Positions 1 to 6,484 are shown, numbered from the stretch's first letter. The stretch is DNA of 9,035 nt from Lachnospiraceae bacterium (GCA_022798035.1 JAAWLS010000070.1:1-9035), one strand, 5' to 3'. Notes: generated by a model from the sequence alone, not told the origin. Translations and numbers: made by a program.

Positions 1-775
1 GACAAAGAGAAAAAAAGAAGTTGGAAATCGAAAGTGGGCAGACAGGAAAAAAGCAGATAAATTGTGGTTTGTGCAGTATTTGAACCGCTATTTTTCCTGT
101 CAGGCCGGAGCCGGCAAAGAGAACGGCAGCAGTCACGCACTGGATTATGAGCTGGAGTACTGTATTGGGGGAAAAGGAACGGACCGGGAAAATCTGGAAA
201 AGACGGTAAAAAAATTATTGATTCTGCGGGAGGCGGGTAACTTTGCAGCAATTATGCAGGACGGCGTAAAACAGGCGCAGGCCTTGGAATTAGCTGCAGC
301 TATAGTGGGATTTACCGGACTTCCTCCAGTAATCCAGGCAGTGCAGACAGGGATTCTTTTGGCATGGAGTTACATTGAGAGTATTTTAGACGTCCGCTGT
401 CTGTTGGCAGGCGGGAAAGTTCCGCTGATAAAAAATACAGCAGAGTGGAAAAGTGATATTTCACTTGGACAGAAAGTATTAGGGCAGAAAACAGAGAAAA
501 CGGAAGATGAAAATGGAATGGATTACCGGGAATATTTGCAGATTTTGCTGCTGACAGTACAGGAAAAAACGTTGGTAAGCCGCGCTGTGGATGTAATGGA
601 GCAAAATATCAGGATGCTGCCAGGAGAAGAAAATTTCCGCATGGATACCATGGTATACGGTGTCCAGGCAAATGGAATTTATGGTGCTGAGCCGTTGTTT
701 TTGAGTTTTGTCCGTATCGCCAATACAAAAAAAGGGACGTATCATTTTATTAGTGAGGGACAGATTTCATATTAG
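1..775 (+). CDS. DUF5702 domain protein of the Tad pilus locus, 5' partial
   Basis: The reading frame is open from base 2 to the TAG at 773-775, giving 257 visible residues with no convincing internal start, so the N-terminus lies upstream. The text resembles DUF5702 proteins, which sit in Tad pilus operons of Lachnospiraceae: an LDYELEYCIGGKGTDRENL segment, a helical stretch with LREAGNF, a hydrophobic segment with LAWSYIESILDVRCLLAGGKVPLIK, and a YREYLQILLL segment. These proteins usually begin with a pseudopilin-like membrane helix, which cannot be checked here. No enzymatic motif is visible. The likely role is as a minor or structural component of the pilus machinery at the membrane; this is inferred from family and neighbours, not from a known activity. 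The stop lies 27 nt before the TadE-like gene, so the two are probably cotranscribed. Confidence 0.8.
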   Translation, partial: TKRKKEVGNRKWADRKKADKLWFVQYLNRYFSCQAGAGKENGSSHALDYELEYCIGGKGTDRENLEKTVKKLLILREAGNFAAIMQDGVKQAQALELAAAIVGFTGLPPVIQAVQTGILLAWSYIESILDVRCLLAGGKVPLIKNTAEWKSDISLGQKVLGQKTEKTEDENGMDYREYLQILLLTVQEKTLVSRAVDVMEQNIRMLPGEENFRMDTMVYGVQANGIYGAEPLFLSFVRIANTKKGTYHFISEGQISY

Positions 776-785
776 GCAGATAGAG

Positions 786-916
786 AAAGGGAGTGTGAAA
801 AAGTGCCTTGGATTATAGGAAAGGAAAGTGAAGAAATCTCTCTCAGGCAAAAAGTTTTCAGACAAAGAAAGTGCAGGTGCGCTTCCTGCTTAAAGGCACT
901 TTTTCACACTCCCTTT
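786..916. repeat. Perfect 24-bp inverted repeat spanning the start of the TadE-like gene
   Basis: The left arm, 786-809, starts AAAGGGAGTGTG and ends GTGCCTT. The right arm, 893-916, is its exact reverse complement, starting AAGGCAC and ending CACTCCCTTT. All 24 positions match, and 83 bases (810-892) lie between. The left arm holds the AGGGAG ribosome binding site and the GTG start codon of the downstream gene. The right arm codes for residues around ALFHTPF of the same protein. As RNA this would be a very stable stem hiding the initiation site. As DNA it has the shape of a small invertible segment. No recombinase gene is seen nearby. The match is far too long for chance, but the function is unknown. 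Confidence 0.9.
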
Positions 917-1636
917 TCTGGAAGTCTGACGGTGGAGACAGCTTTGGTGCTGCCAGTGTTTCTCTTTGCAATGACAGCGGTTTTGTATCTGTTTTGGATG
1001 ATGCAGATTCAATATATTACAAAAAATTCTCTGAATAAAGCGGCAGCGGAAATTTCCTTAAAGAGCCAGGTCTCTGCAAAACAGGCGGAGAATTTGGCAA
1101 AAGCAGCGTTTTACAGAGAACTAAAGGCGCAGAAATGTCCTCTTTCCAGAATTGAATTGGGAATTGCAGGATTTTCCTGGAAAAATACCAAGGTGGATGA
1201 AGAATATATGGACATGCTGGTTACATATCGTGTAAAGTTTCCCATTTCTTTTTTTGGGCTGAAATCAATGAAATTTTCAGATGGATGCAGAATGCATAGA
1301 TGGACAGGAAACCATGAGCAGGGAGAAGATAGGAGTTATCAGGAATGGGTCTACATTACGCCTGCCGGCAGTGTATATCATTTGAGCCGGACATGTACGC
1401 ATCTGAAACTGTCTGTCACATCAGCGGACAGAGAGAGATTAAAAACAGACTTGAAAAAGTATGTGCCCTGCGGCCACTGCGGAAAGAAGAGAGGAGGCAC
1501 GGTAATCTATGTTACCAGTGAAGGAGACTGTTACCACGTAAAAATTGACTGCAGTGGATTAAAAAGAACGGTGTATATGATACCAAAGGAGCAGGTAAAA
1601 GGAAAAAGCGCCTGCTCAAGATGTGGAGGAAAATGA
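803..1636 (+). CDS. TadE-like pseudopilin with two C-terminal zinc-ligand-like modules
   Basis: This 277-residue protein is a probable minor pseudopilin of the Tad pilus. The only usable in-frame start is GTG 803, because a TAG lies upstream at 773-775; the ribosome binding site AGGGAG at 788-793 is 9 nt away. After a 40-residue leader rich in Arg and Cys comes G40|SLTVE45, matching the prepilin cleavage rule (cut after Gly, Glu at +5), then a hydrophobic helix at about 46-67. That is the TadE hallmark. The long leader is unusual; TadE leaders are often short. The C-terminus has two similar modules: residues 183-229 with H193, C198, C223 and C226, and residues 233-277 with H245, C250, C271 and C274 (plus C243). 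This YHx4C...CxxC pattern recalls the Ada metal-binding domain and suggests a zinc site outside the membrane. The prepilin peptidase follows after 1 nt. Start and leader overlap the 24-bp inverted repeat. Confidence 0.82.
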   Translation: MPWIIGKESEEISLRQKVFRQRKCRCASCLKALFHTPFSGSLTVETALVLPVFLFAMTAVLYLFWMMQIQYITKNSLNKAAAEISLKSQVSAKQAENLAKAAFYRELKAQKCPLSRIELGIAGFSWKNTKVDEEYMDMLVTYRVKFPISFFGLKSMKFSDGCRMHRWTGNHEQGEDRSYQEWVYITPAGSVYHLSRTCTHLKLSVTSADRERLKTDLKKYVPCGHCGKKRGGTVIYVTSEGDCYHVKIDCSGLKRTVYMIPKEQVKGKSACSRCGGK

Positions 1637-1637
1637 A

Positions 1638-2051
1638 ATGCAAAGATATGTGTTATTAGGATTGCTGGGCTTGTGCAGCTGGGAAGATATCAAAAGTAAA
1701 GAACTAACGGTTATTTATATTCTGATGTTCGGTATCGGAGGGATGCTGCTGCATTTGTTTTGTCCAATACACTCTATTTACAGCATTATGTGGGGAATTT
1801 TATTGGGAGTGATTCTGATGGTTTTAAGCTGGCTCACCGGCGGAACCATTGGAATGGGAGACGGCATTTTGCTGGTGGTAACAGGCGTATATCTGGGAGG
1901 AGCGAATAATCTGGAACTGTTTTTGACAGGACTGCTGCTGGCGGCGTTTTGGTCTCTGGGACTGCTGCTGTTCCACAGAAAAGGGGGCAGGGAAAAAATT
2001 GCTTTTGTACCATTTTTACTGGCAGCTTATCTGCTTATGCTGGTAAAGTGA
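1638..2051 (+). CDS. Short prepilin peptidase, A24 family (TadV/CpaA type)
   Basis: This 137-residue integral membrane protein has about four hydrophobic segments. It is an aspartic protease that cuts prepilin leaders on the cytoplasmic side of the membrane. The two expected catalytic aspartates are visible: D17 in SWEDIKSKEL and D75 in GMGDG (the GxGD motif, 72-76). A conserved-looking FVPFLLAAYL segment closes the protein. The N-terminal CxxC methylase region of long PilD-type enzymes is absent, as is usual for the Tad class. ATG 1638 is chosen over the upstream GTG 1623 because GGAGG at 1625-1629 lies 8 nt before it. It starts 1 nt after the TadE-like stop, so translation is probably coupled. 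Its likely substrates are the two neighbouring pseudopilins and a Flp pilin encoded outside the window. Confidence 0.88.
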   Translation: MQRYVLLGLLGLCSWEDIKSKELTVIYILMFGIGGMLLHLFCPIHSIYSIMWGILLGVILMVLSWLTGGTIGMGDGILLVVTGVYLGGANNLELFLTGLLLAAFWSLGLLLFHRKGGREKIAFVPFLLAAYLLMLVK

Positions 2052-2110
2052 AAGATTAGGTACAAAATATTTTTTGGATTTAAGAGATGTCGGGATAATG
2101 GGAGAAAAGC

Positions 2111-2338
2111 ATGAGAAAAATCAAAGGAAGTTTTACAGTAGAAGCTGCGCTGGTACTGCCGATTGCGTTGTTTTGTATTCTTATGGTGCTGGAGGAAGGG
2201 TTGGAATTGTACAATAAAACGGTAGAGACAGCCAGGAAGCAGGAAATGTGGAGCGGGTTCTATCCGGCAGAAACTTTTCGAAGGTGGAAATGGTCTGATG
2301 ATATGATGGAACAGGCGGAGGATATGTTTAAGAAATAG
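2111..2338 (+). CDS. Very small TadE-like pseudopilin
   Basis: This 75-residue protein starts with MRKIKG|SFTVEAALVLP. It has a short basic leader of six residues, a prepilin-type cut site after G6 with Glu at +5, and a hydrophobic helix at about residues 12-28, followed by a charged tail containing FYPAETFRRWKW. This is the TadE/pseudopilin pattern in a minimal form. The ribosome binding site GGGAG at 2100-2104 is 6 nt from ATG. A 59-nt gap separates it from the peptidase gene; no hairpin or convincing promoter is seen there. The next gene starts 12 nt after its stop. It is probably inserted in the membrane or pilus base after processing by the peptidase encoded just upstream. No frameshifted continuation is apparent, so it looks complete rather than truncated. 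Confidence 0.75.
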   Translation: MRKIKGSFTVEAALVLPIALFCILMVLEEGLELYNKTVETARKQEMWSGFYPAETFRRWKWSDDMMEQAEDMFKK

Positions 2339-2350
2339 CAGGAGGAGAAA

Positions 2351-3775
2351 ATGGAGACAACATATAGAAGAAATCTGCATAAAAGCTATATGTGTATTAC
2401 GGAACAAGAAGGATTGTCTAGGGAGTATGAGAGAAAAATATTGGAAAGTCAGAGAGTACCCCATCTTTTAAAAATGCAGACTATGATTGTGGAGGGGCAG
2501 GAAAATTATCTGTATGAAATCAGCGGAAAACAGCAGATGGAAGATTATCTATCTGGCAGAAAGATGGATTGTGATATGATTCGAAGGTTTTTATTTGCCG
2601 TGGAGGTATTGTGCGGCTCCATGTCTGAGTATTTGCTGCGGGAAGGCGGGATTTGTCTGGAGCCTGAATATATTTATGTCAATCTGGAAGACGATGAAAT
2701 GTATTTTACATATCTGCCCTTTTGGGAAAAGAGTCTGTCGGAATCTTTTGGGGCCTGTATGGAGTGGATATTGAGAAAAATTGACCATAAAGACCAGGCT
2801 GCCGCAGAGTTGGGATATCAAATTTATCAGATGTGCGGCAGGAAGAATATCAATATAAAGAAAATGCTGGAGAATACCAGACAGAGAACAGGTTGGGAAG
2901 ACAGCAGCGGGAAAGCGGACAGGAAAGAGGAATATCATCAGGCAGAGGAAAACTGGAAAGAGAATGAAATGCCAAAAGAAGAAAGAGGAGCAGATTGCCG
3001 CCGAAAGAAAGAGGAAAGTGAGTTTTCAGAGAGGAAGAACAGGCCTAAAGGCGCAGAGGAATGGCAGAGCAGAAAATACGGAGTAAAAAGCGTAAAGGAA
3101 TGGCAGGTCAGAAAAAACGGGCAAAAAAGTGTAGAGGAACAGCAGAATAAAAAATATATCTGGGAAGAAATGTTTCAGAAAGTGCGGGAATGGGCTGCAA
3201 ATAAGCTGGTTTCACTGCCTGCCGCCGGTTTCTTCCGTCAGGAAAAGGAAGAGAAAAAGCCCATCTGGATGGAATGGCTGAAGAACAGTATTTGGAAAGA
3301 AACGGTTAAGAAGGAATGGAAAGAGAAACGTTCTCAGGGAGAAAGATTTAAGGCAATGAGGCAGAAGAACGAAGCACAGAAAGAAGAAAGCAGTGCAGCC
3401 GTTTCCTGTATAGAGGAGAAAAGAGAAGAGGGAGAGATGTTTATACGTCCAACAGAAATTCTCAGCGGAGGACAGCAGAGGACTTTAGGGAAACTGACAT
3501 ATCAGGGAATTCATGGATGCGGGGACATTTGGATTACGAAAGAGACGTTCCTGCTTGGAAAGAGCAGACAGCAGGCAGAGGGAATTATTGATGCGGAAGG
3601 AGTCAGCCGTCTGCATGCCAGAATCAGCAAGGAAGGAGAGGTGTACTATCTTGAAGATTTAAATTCTACAAATGGAACTTATCTGAATGAGATTCCGCTT
3701 CAATATCGGCAGAAGAAAGAATTGTGCAGAAGCGACCGCATTCGTTTCGGCGCGGAAGAATACTTGTTTTCCTAA
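2351..3775 (+). CDS. DUF6382-FHA domain protein, last visible gene of the Tad operon
   Basis: This 474-residue soluble protein has three parts. Residues 1 to about 175 resemble DUF6382, a domain found before FHA domains in Clostridia. Residues about 180-395 form a very Lys/Glu-rich linker with three degenerate 13-residue repeats (233-271). Residues about 398-474 are a forkhead-associated domain with G403-K404, V418-S-R-L-H422-A-R424, LEDLNSTNGTYLN (N441-G442) and a closing DRIRFGAEEYLF. FHA domains bind phosphothreonine peptides, so the protein likely docks to a phosphorylated partner on the cytoplasmic side of the secretion system. No kinase is seen in the window. The ribosome binding site AGGAGG at 2340-2345 is 5 nt from ATG. 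No terminator follows, but a separate promoter begins 12 nt downstream of the stop. The partner and the role in pilus assembly are inferred. Confidence 0.85.
   Translation: METTYRRNLHKSYMCITEQEGLSREYERKILESQRVPHLLKMQTMIVEGQENYLYEISGKQQMEDYLSGRKMDCDMIRRFLFAVEVLCGSMSEYLLREGGICLEPEYIYVNLEDDEMYFTYLPFWEKSLSESFGACMEWILRKIDHKDQAAAELGYQIYQMCGRKNINIKKMLENTRQRTGWEDSSGKADRKEEYHQAEENWKENEMPKEERGADCRRKKEESEFSERKNRPKGAEEWQSRKYGVKSVKEWQVRKNGQKSVEEQQNKKYIWEEMFQKVREWAANKLVSLPAAGFFRQEKEEKKPIWMEWLKNSIWKETVKKEWKEKRSQGERFKAMRQKNEAQKEESSAAVSCIEEKREEGEMFIRPTEILSGGQQRTLGKLTYQGIHGCGDIWITKETFLLGKSRQQAEGIIDAEGVSRLHARISKEGEVYYLEDLNSTNGTYLNEIPLQYRQKKELCRSDRIRFGAEEYLFS
3047..3163 (+). repeat. Three degenerate 39-bp tandem units inside the FHA gene linker
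   Basis: Units at 3047-3085, 3086-3124 and 3125-3163 encode KGAEEWQSRKYGV, KSVKEWQVRKNGQ and KSVEEQQNKKYIW. The shared pattern is K(S/G)(V/A)xE(W/Q)Qx(R/K)K. The repeats keep the reading frame and lie in the charged linker between the DUF6382-like and FHA domains. The number of units may vary between strains. Confidence 0.6.
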
Positions 3776-3786
3776 TTTGCAGGGAG

Positions 3787-3815
3787 TTGACTTTGCCTCC
3801 AAAAGTTTATATACT
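3787..3815 (+). promoter_or_regulatory. Vegetative promoter of the flavodoxin-SCP2/HIT unit
   Basis: TTGACT (3787-3792), a 17-nt spacer and TATACT (3810-3815) form a near-consensus sigma-A promoter. The predicted transcript starts near 3822, about 23 nt before the ATG at 3845. It begins 12 nt after the FHA stop, so it separates this unit from the Tad operon even though no terminator is visible between them. Confidence 0.75.
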
Positions 3816-3844
3816 AAAGGCATTGATAAATTGGGAGGCTTGAT

Positions 3845-4837
3845 ATGAAAGTAAATATATATTATGGAGGGCGGGGACTGCTGGACGACCCCACCTTATA
3901 TGTAATTGATAAAATGCAGGAAGTACTGGAAGAGCTGCGGGTAGAGGTAGAACGTTATAATATTTATGAGCACAAAAACAGTATTTCTACGCTGCCACAG
4001 ACCATTAAAGATGCCGACGGAATTATTTTGGCAACGACAGTGGAATGGCTGGGAATCGGCGGATATATGCAGCAGTTTTTGGATGCCTGCTGGCTCTACG
4101 GTGATAAGGAAAAGATTGCCGCCACTTATATGCAGCCTATTGTAATGTCTACCACCTATGGAGAGCGGGAAGGAGAAATCAGCCTTGCAAATGCCTGGGA
4201 AATATTGGGAGGTCTTCCTTGCAGCGGGTTATGCGGCTATGTGGAGAACTTAATTGCCTTTGAGATGAATCGTGACTATACGGTTATCATAGAAAAAAAG
4301 GCAGAAAATTTATATCGTACGATTTCGCAGAAGCTGAAAAGCCTGCCAAACAGCAACCAGGCAGTCAGCCAGTCCGTGCTGCGGACGCAGCAGTTAGAGC
4401 TAACGCCTCAGGAGAGCGAACAGCTGTCGAAATATGTGTCGGATGACGTCTATGTGAAAAAACAAAAAGAAGATATTGAGGAATTAAGCAGCATGTTTAA
4501 AGATATGCTGGGACAGAGTGAAGATGACGAGGACATGGCATATCTGATGGAACTGGAGGCGCATTTTGTGCCTCAGCAGGATTTCACAGCTACTTATCTG
4601 TTTATGATTGGGGGCAAGAAAAAGCCGTTGACTGTCGAAGTGCACAATGGTGAACTTCAGGTTCACTATGGGCAGGGAGAGAAAGTGGATGTTTATACGA
4701 AGCTGACAACAACAGTTATGGACAATATTATCCAGGGAAGAATGAGTTTCCAGAGAGCTTTCATGACGGGCGAGATGACAGCCAAAGGAAATTTTAAGAC
4801 TTTGAAAATGCTGGACCAGATATTTATTTTTGATTAA
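3845..4837 (+). CDS. Flavodoxin-like / SCP2 sterol-carrier domain fusion protein
   Basis: This 330-residue cytoplasmic protein has no signal peptide or membrane helix. Residues 1 to about 165 look like a flavodoxin or NAD(P)H-dependent FMN reductase fold: MKVNIYYGG opening, alternating strand-helix pattern, TIKDADGIILATTVEWLG, PIVMSTTYGEREG and a LGGLPCSGLCGYVEN segment. A charged linker follows. Residues about 230-330 resemble an SCP2 lipid-binding domain: FVPQQDFTATYLFMIGG, a strand-rich core and a closing MSFQRAFMTGEMTAKGNFK, which is typical of that family. The pairing suggests redox chemistry on, or regulated by, a hydrophobic ligand, but no substrate is known to me. The ribosome binding site GGGAGG at 3833-3838 is 6 nt from ATG. 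It is the first gene of a two-gene unit with the HIT protein, 14 nt apart. Confidence 0.78.
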   Translation: MKVNIYYGGRGLLDDPTLYVIDKMQEVLEELRVEVERYNIYEHKNSISTLPQTIKDADGIILATTVEWLGIGGYMQQFLDACWLYGDKEKIAATYMQPIVMSTTYGEREGEISLANAWEILGGLPCSGLCGYVENLIAFEMNRDYTVIIEKKAENLYRTISQKLKSLPNSNQAVSQSVLRTQQLELTPQESEQLSKYVSDDVYVKKQKEDIEELSSMFKDMLGQSEDDEDMAYLMELEAHFVPQQDFTATYLFMIGGKKKPLTVEVHNGELQVHYGQGEKVDVYTKLTTTVMDNIIQGRMSFQRAFMTGEMTAKGNFKTLKMLDQIFIFD

Positions 4838-4851
4838 ACAGGAGGTTGGCA

Positions 4852-5268
4852 ATGAGAGAGGAAAATTGTATTTTTTGTAAGATTGCTGCAGGGGAGATTC
4901 CTTCCAAAACAATTTATGAGGACGAGCAGTTTCGAGTGATTCTTGATATCAGTCCGGCTGTGAGAGGACATGCCCTGATTATTCCAAAAGAGCATTACGC
5001 GGATATCTACAGTTTGCCGGAGGAATTGGCGGCTCGTGCCATAGTTTTGGCAAAAAAGCTGGCTGTGCATATGACGGAAATGCTAAAGTGCGATGGATTT
5101 AATATTGTACAGAATAATGGGGAAGCAGCAGGACAGACAGTATTTCATTTCCATATGCATCTGATTCCCAGATATCAGGAGGACGGCAACCAGGATAAGC
5201 TGTGCTGGAACCACCTAGAGCTGTCCCAGGAAGAGCTAGAGGAAATCTGCCAGAAACTGCGGCAGTAA
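4852..5268 (+). CDS. HIT-family nucleotide hydrolase (HinT-like)
   Basis: This 138-residue protein belongs to the histidine triad superfamily. It starts MREENCIFCKIAAGEIPS, the usual opening of bacterial HinT-like proteins with a C6xxC9 pair. It contains RGHALIIPKEH in the middle and the triad H99-F-H101-M-H103 near the end, where H101 should be the catalytic nucleophile. Family members hydrolyse AMP-linked phosphoramidates or related nucleotide conjugates in the cytoplasm; the physiological substrate here is unknown. ATG 4852 is chosen over the upstream TTG 4846 because AGGAGG at 4840-4845 is 6 nt before it. It probably shares the transcript of the flavodoxin-SCP2 gene and is followed by a hairpin terminator. 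Length matches the family. Confidence 0.93.
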   Translation: MREENCIFCKIAAGEIPSKTIYEDEQFRVILDISPAVRGHALIIPKEHYADIYSLPEELAARAIVLAKKLAVHMTEMLKCDGFNIVQNNGEAAGQTVFHFHMHLIPRYQEDGNQDKLCWNHLELSQEELEEICQKLRQ

Positions 5269-5288
5269 TTTCTGCTTTGAATTACTAT

Positions 5289-5342
5289 AAAGGGCATTTC
5301 CCGGCTTCTTATGAAGGTCTGAGAAGTCAGGAAATGCCCTTT
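5289..5342. terminator. Hairpin terminator between convergent HIT and murG genes
   Basis: AAAGGGCATTTCC (5289-5301) pairs perfectly with GGAAATGCCCTTT (5330-5342) in a 13-bp stem. The 28-nt loop has a further CTTCT/AGAAG pairing (5305-5309 with 5322-5326). The flanks are AT-rich on both sides but only short T runs follow, so it is likely a shared, bidirectional terminator of moderate strength. Confidence 0.75.
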
Positions 5343-5351
5343 TCTAAACTC

Positions 5352-6425
5352 TTATTTTCGCTGCTTTGCGGCCTGTTCTAAGAGCTGAACGACGGTTTCA
5401 ACGGAGTTTAGCTGCTCACTTTTTGCCATGGCGTTTATATATTGACTGCGGTCCTGAGACAGCTGACGAATTGCATCCAGCAGAACCACATTGTTTAAAT
5501 TCTCTTCCTCAATAACCATACTGAAGCCCTGGCGTTCAAAAGAGCGGGCGTTCAGAATCTGGTCTCCCCGGCTGGCGCTGGCGGAAAGAGGAATCAGAAT
5601 GTTAGGTTTGCGAAGCGCCAGAAGTTCACAGATTGCATTTGCGCCGGCTCTGGAAACGACCAAATCTGCAAGAGCAAACATATCGCTCAATTCTTTATTT
5701 GCATATTCAAATTGTGCATATCCCTGGGTACCGCTGAGAGAATTATCCAGATTTCCTTTTCCACAGAGGTGGAGTACCTGATAATCTTTTAATAAATCTG
5801 GTAAAATGCTGCGAATTACATCATTGATAAATTGGGAGCCGCTGCTTCCGCCGATTACCATAATAACAGGTTTTCCAGATTTAAAATTACAGTATGTAAG
5901 TCCGGCAAGAGAATTTCCGGAGAGCAGTTCTTTCCGAATCGGAGAACCGGTCAGGACGGCTTTGTCGGCAGGAAGATATTTTAATGTCTCGGGGAAGTTG
6001 CAGCAGACTTTGCAGGCATTTGGAATGGCCAGCTTATTGGCAAGGCCTGGGGTAATGTCTGATTCGTGGATAATAGCGGGGATTTTTCGATGTTTTGCAG
6101 CCATTACCACGGGGACAGAGACAAAACCGCCTTTGGAGAATACCACGTCTGGCTTTAATTTCTTTAATAGAGAGCGTGCCTGGCCATAGCCTTTGACTAC
6201 TTTGAATGGGTCAGAAAAATTTTTCCAGTCAAAGTACCGGCGCAGCTTGCCAGAGGAAATACCGTAGTAGGGAATGTCGTACTGTTCTATCAATTTTCTT
6301 TCAATTCCATCATAAGAGCCAATATAATGTATATCATAACCGAGTTCTTTCAATCGGGGGAGTAAGGCAATATTGGGAGTGACATGTCCGGCAGTTCCTC
6401 CGCCTGTTAAAACGATTCTTTTCAT
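5352..6425 (-). CDS. murG: UDP-GlcNAc:lipid I N-acetylglucosaminyltransferase MurG
   Basis: This 357-residue enzyme adds GlcNAc to undecaprenyl-linked MurNAc-pentapeptide (lipid I) to give lipid II on the inner face of the membrane. It is a GT28 glycosyltransferase. Visible motifs are G8GGTAGH14 at the N-terminus, KGGFVSVP (98-105), H120E121 in IHESDITPGLANK, GGSSGSQ (192-198), S258RAGA262 with E267, and GDQ (287-289) before N292. The GDQ tract with SASASR replaces the phenylalanine- and histidine-bearing version of E. coli. Length is normal. The ribosome binding site AGGAGG (6431-6436 on the complement) is 5 nt from ATG. Here it is a single-gene unit with its own promoter, not part of a dcw cell-division cluster, and it converges on the HIT gene. 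Whether another murG exists elsewhere in the genome cannot be seen. Confidence 0.93.
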   Translation of the reverse strand: MKRIVLTGGGTAGHVTPNIALLPRLKELGYDIHYIGSYDGIERKLIEQYDIPYYGISSGKLRRYFDWKNFSDPFKVVKGYGQARSLLKKLKPDVVFSKGGFVSVPVVMAAKHRKIPAIIHESDITPGLANKLAIPNACKVCCNFPETLKYLPADKAVLTGSPIRKELLSGNSLAGLTYCNFKSGKPVIMVIGGSSGSQFINDVIRSILPDLLKDYQVLHLCGKGNLDNSLSGTQGYAQFEYANKELSDMFALADLVVSRAGANAICELLALRKPNILIPLSASASRGDQILNARSFERQGFSMVIEEENLNNVVLLDAIRQLSQDRSQYINAMAKSEQLNSVETVVQLLEQAAKQRK

Positions 6426-6456
6426 GGTGACCTCCTGAAATCTGGTTTTTCTTACT

Positions 6457-6484
6457 ATCTTATACTGTTCTTCAAAAAAGTCAA
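6457..6484 (-). promoter_or_regulatory. murG: Probable murG promoter
   Basis: On the minus strand TTGACT (6479-6484) is followed by a 16-nt spacer and TAAGAT (6457-6462). Transcription would start near 6450, about 25 nt before the murG start. The -35 is good and the -10 is moderate. Confidence 0.5.

Noticed and set aside
812..817. TATAAT on the minus strand inside the inverted-repeat interior as an invertible promoter
   Set aside because: No acceptable -35 lies 16-18 nt from it in either orientation, and after inversion it would sit downstream of the start codon of the gene it should drive.
2094..2099. GATAAT as a -10 for the small pseudopilin gene
   Set aside because: No usable -35 lies 16-18 nt upstream, and a transcript starting there would lose the ribosome binding site at 2100-2104.
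2336..2350. The 75-residue pseudopilin as the broken front half of a longer gene
   Set aside because: The FHA gene starts 12 nt later with a strong ribosome binding site, and no frame continues the pseudopilin sequence, so no frameshift is supported.
2027..2464. A minus-strand open frame across the small pseudopilin and the FHA start
   Set aside because: The plus-strand genes there have ribosome binding sites and recognised motifs; the antisense frame has neither.
3795..3839. Inverted repeat GCCTCC/GGAGGC around the promoter and ribosome binding site at 3833
   Set aside because: It is only 6 bp, and the left arm would lie upstream of the predicted transcript start, so it is probably chance pairing with the ribosome binding site.
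4484..4912. A 142-codon minus-strand open frame under the flavodoxin-SCP2 gene
   Set aside because: It lies antisense to a well-supported gene, has no ribosome binding site evidence, and its product shows no domain; it is a frame shadow.
5806..6189. A 127-codon plus-strand open frame opposite murG
   Set aside because: murG motifs fully explain this stretch, and the opposite frame shows no protein features.
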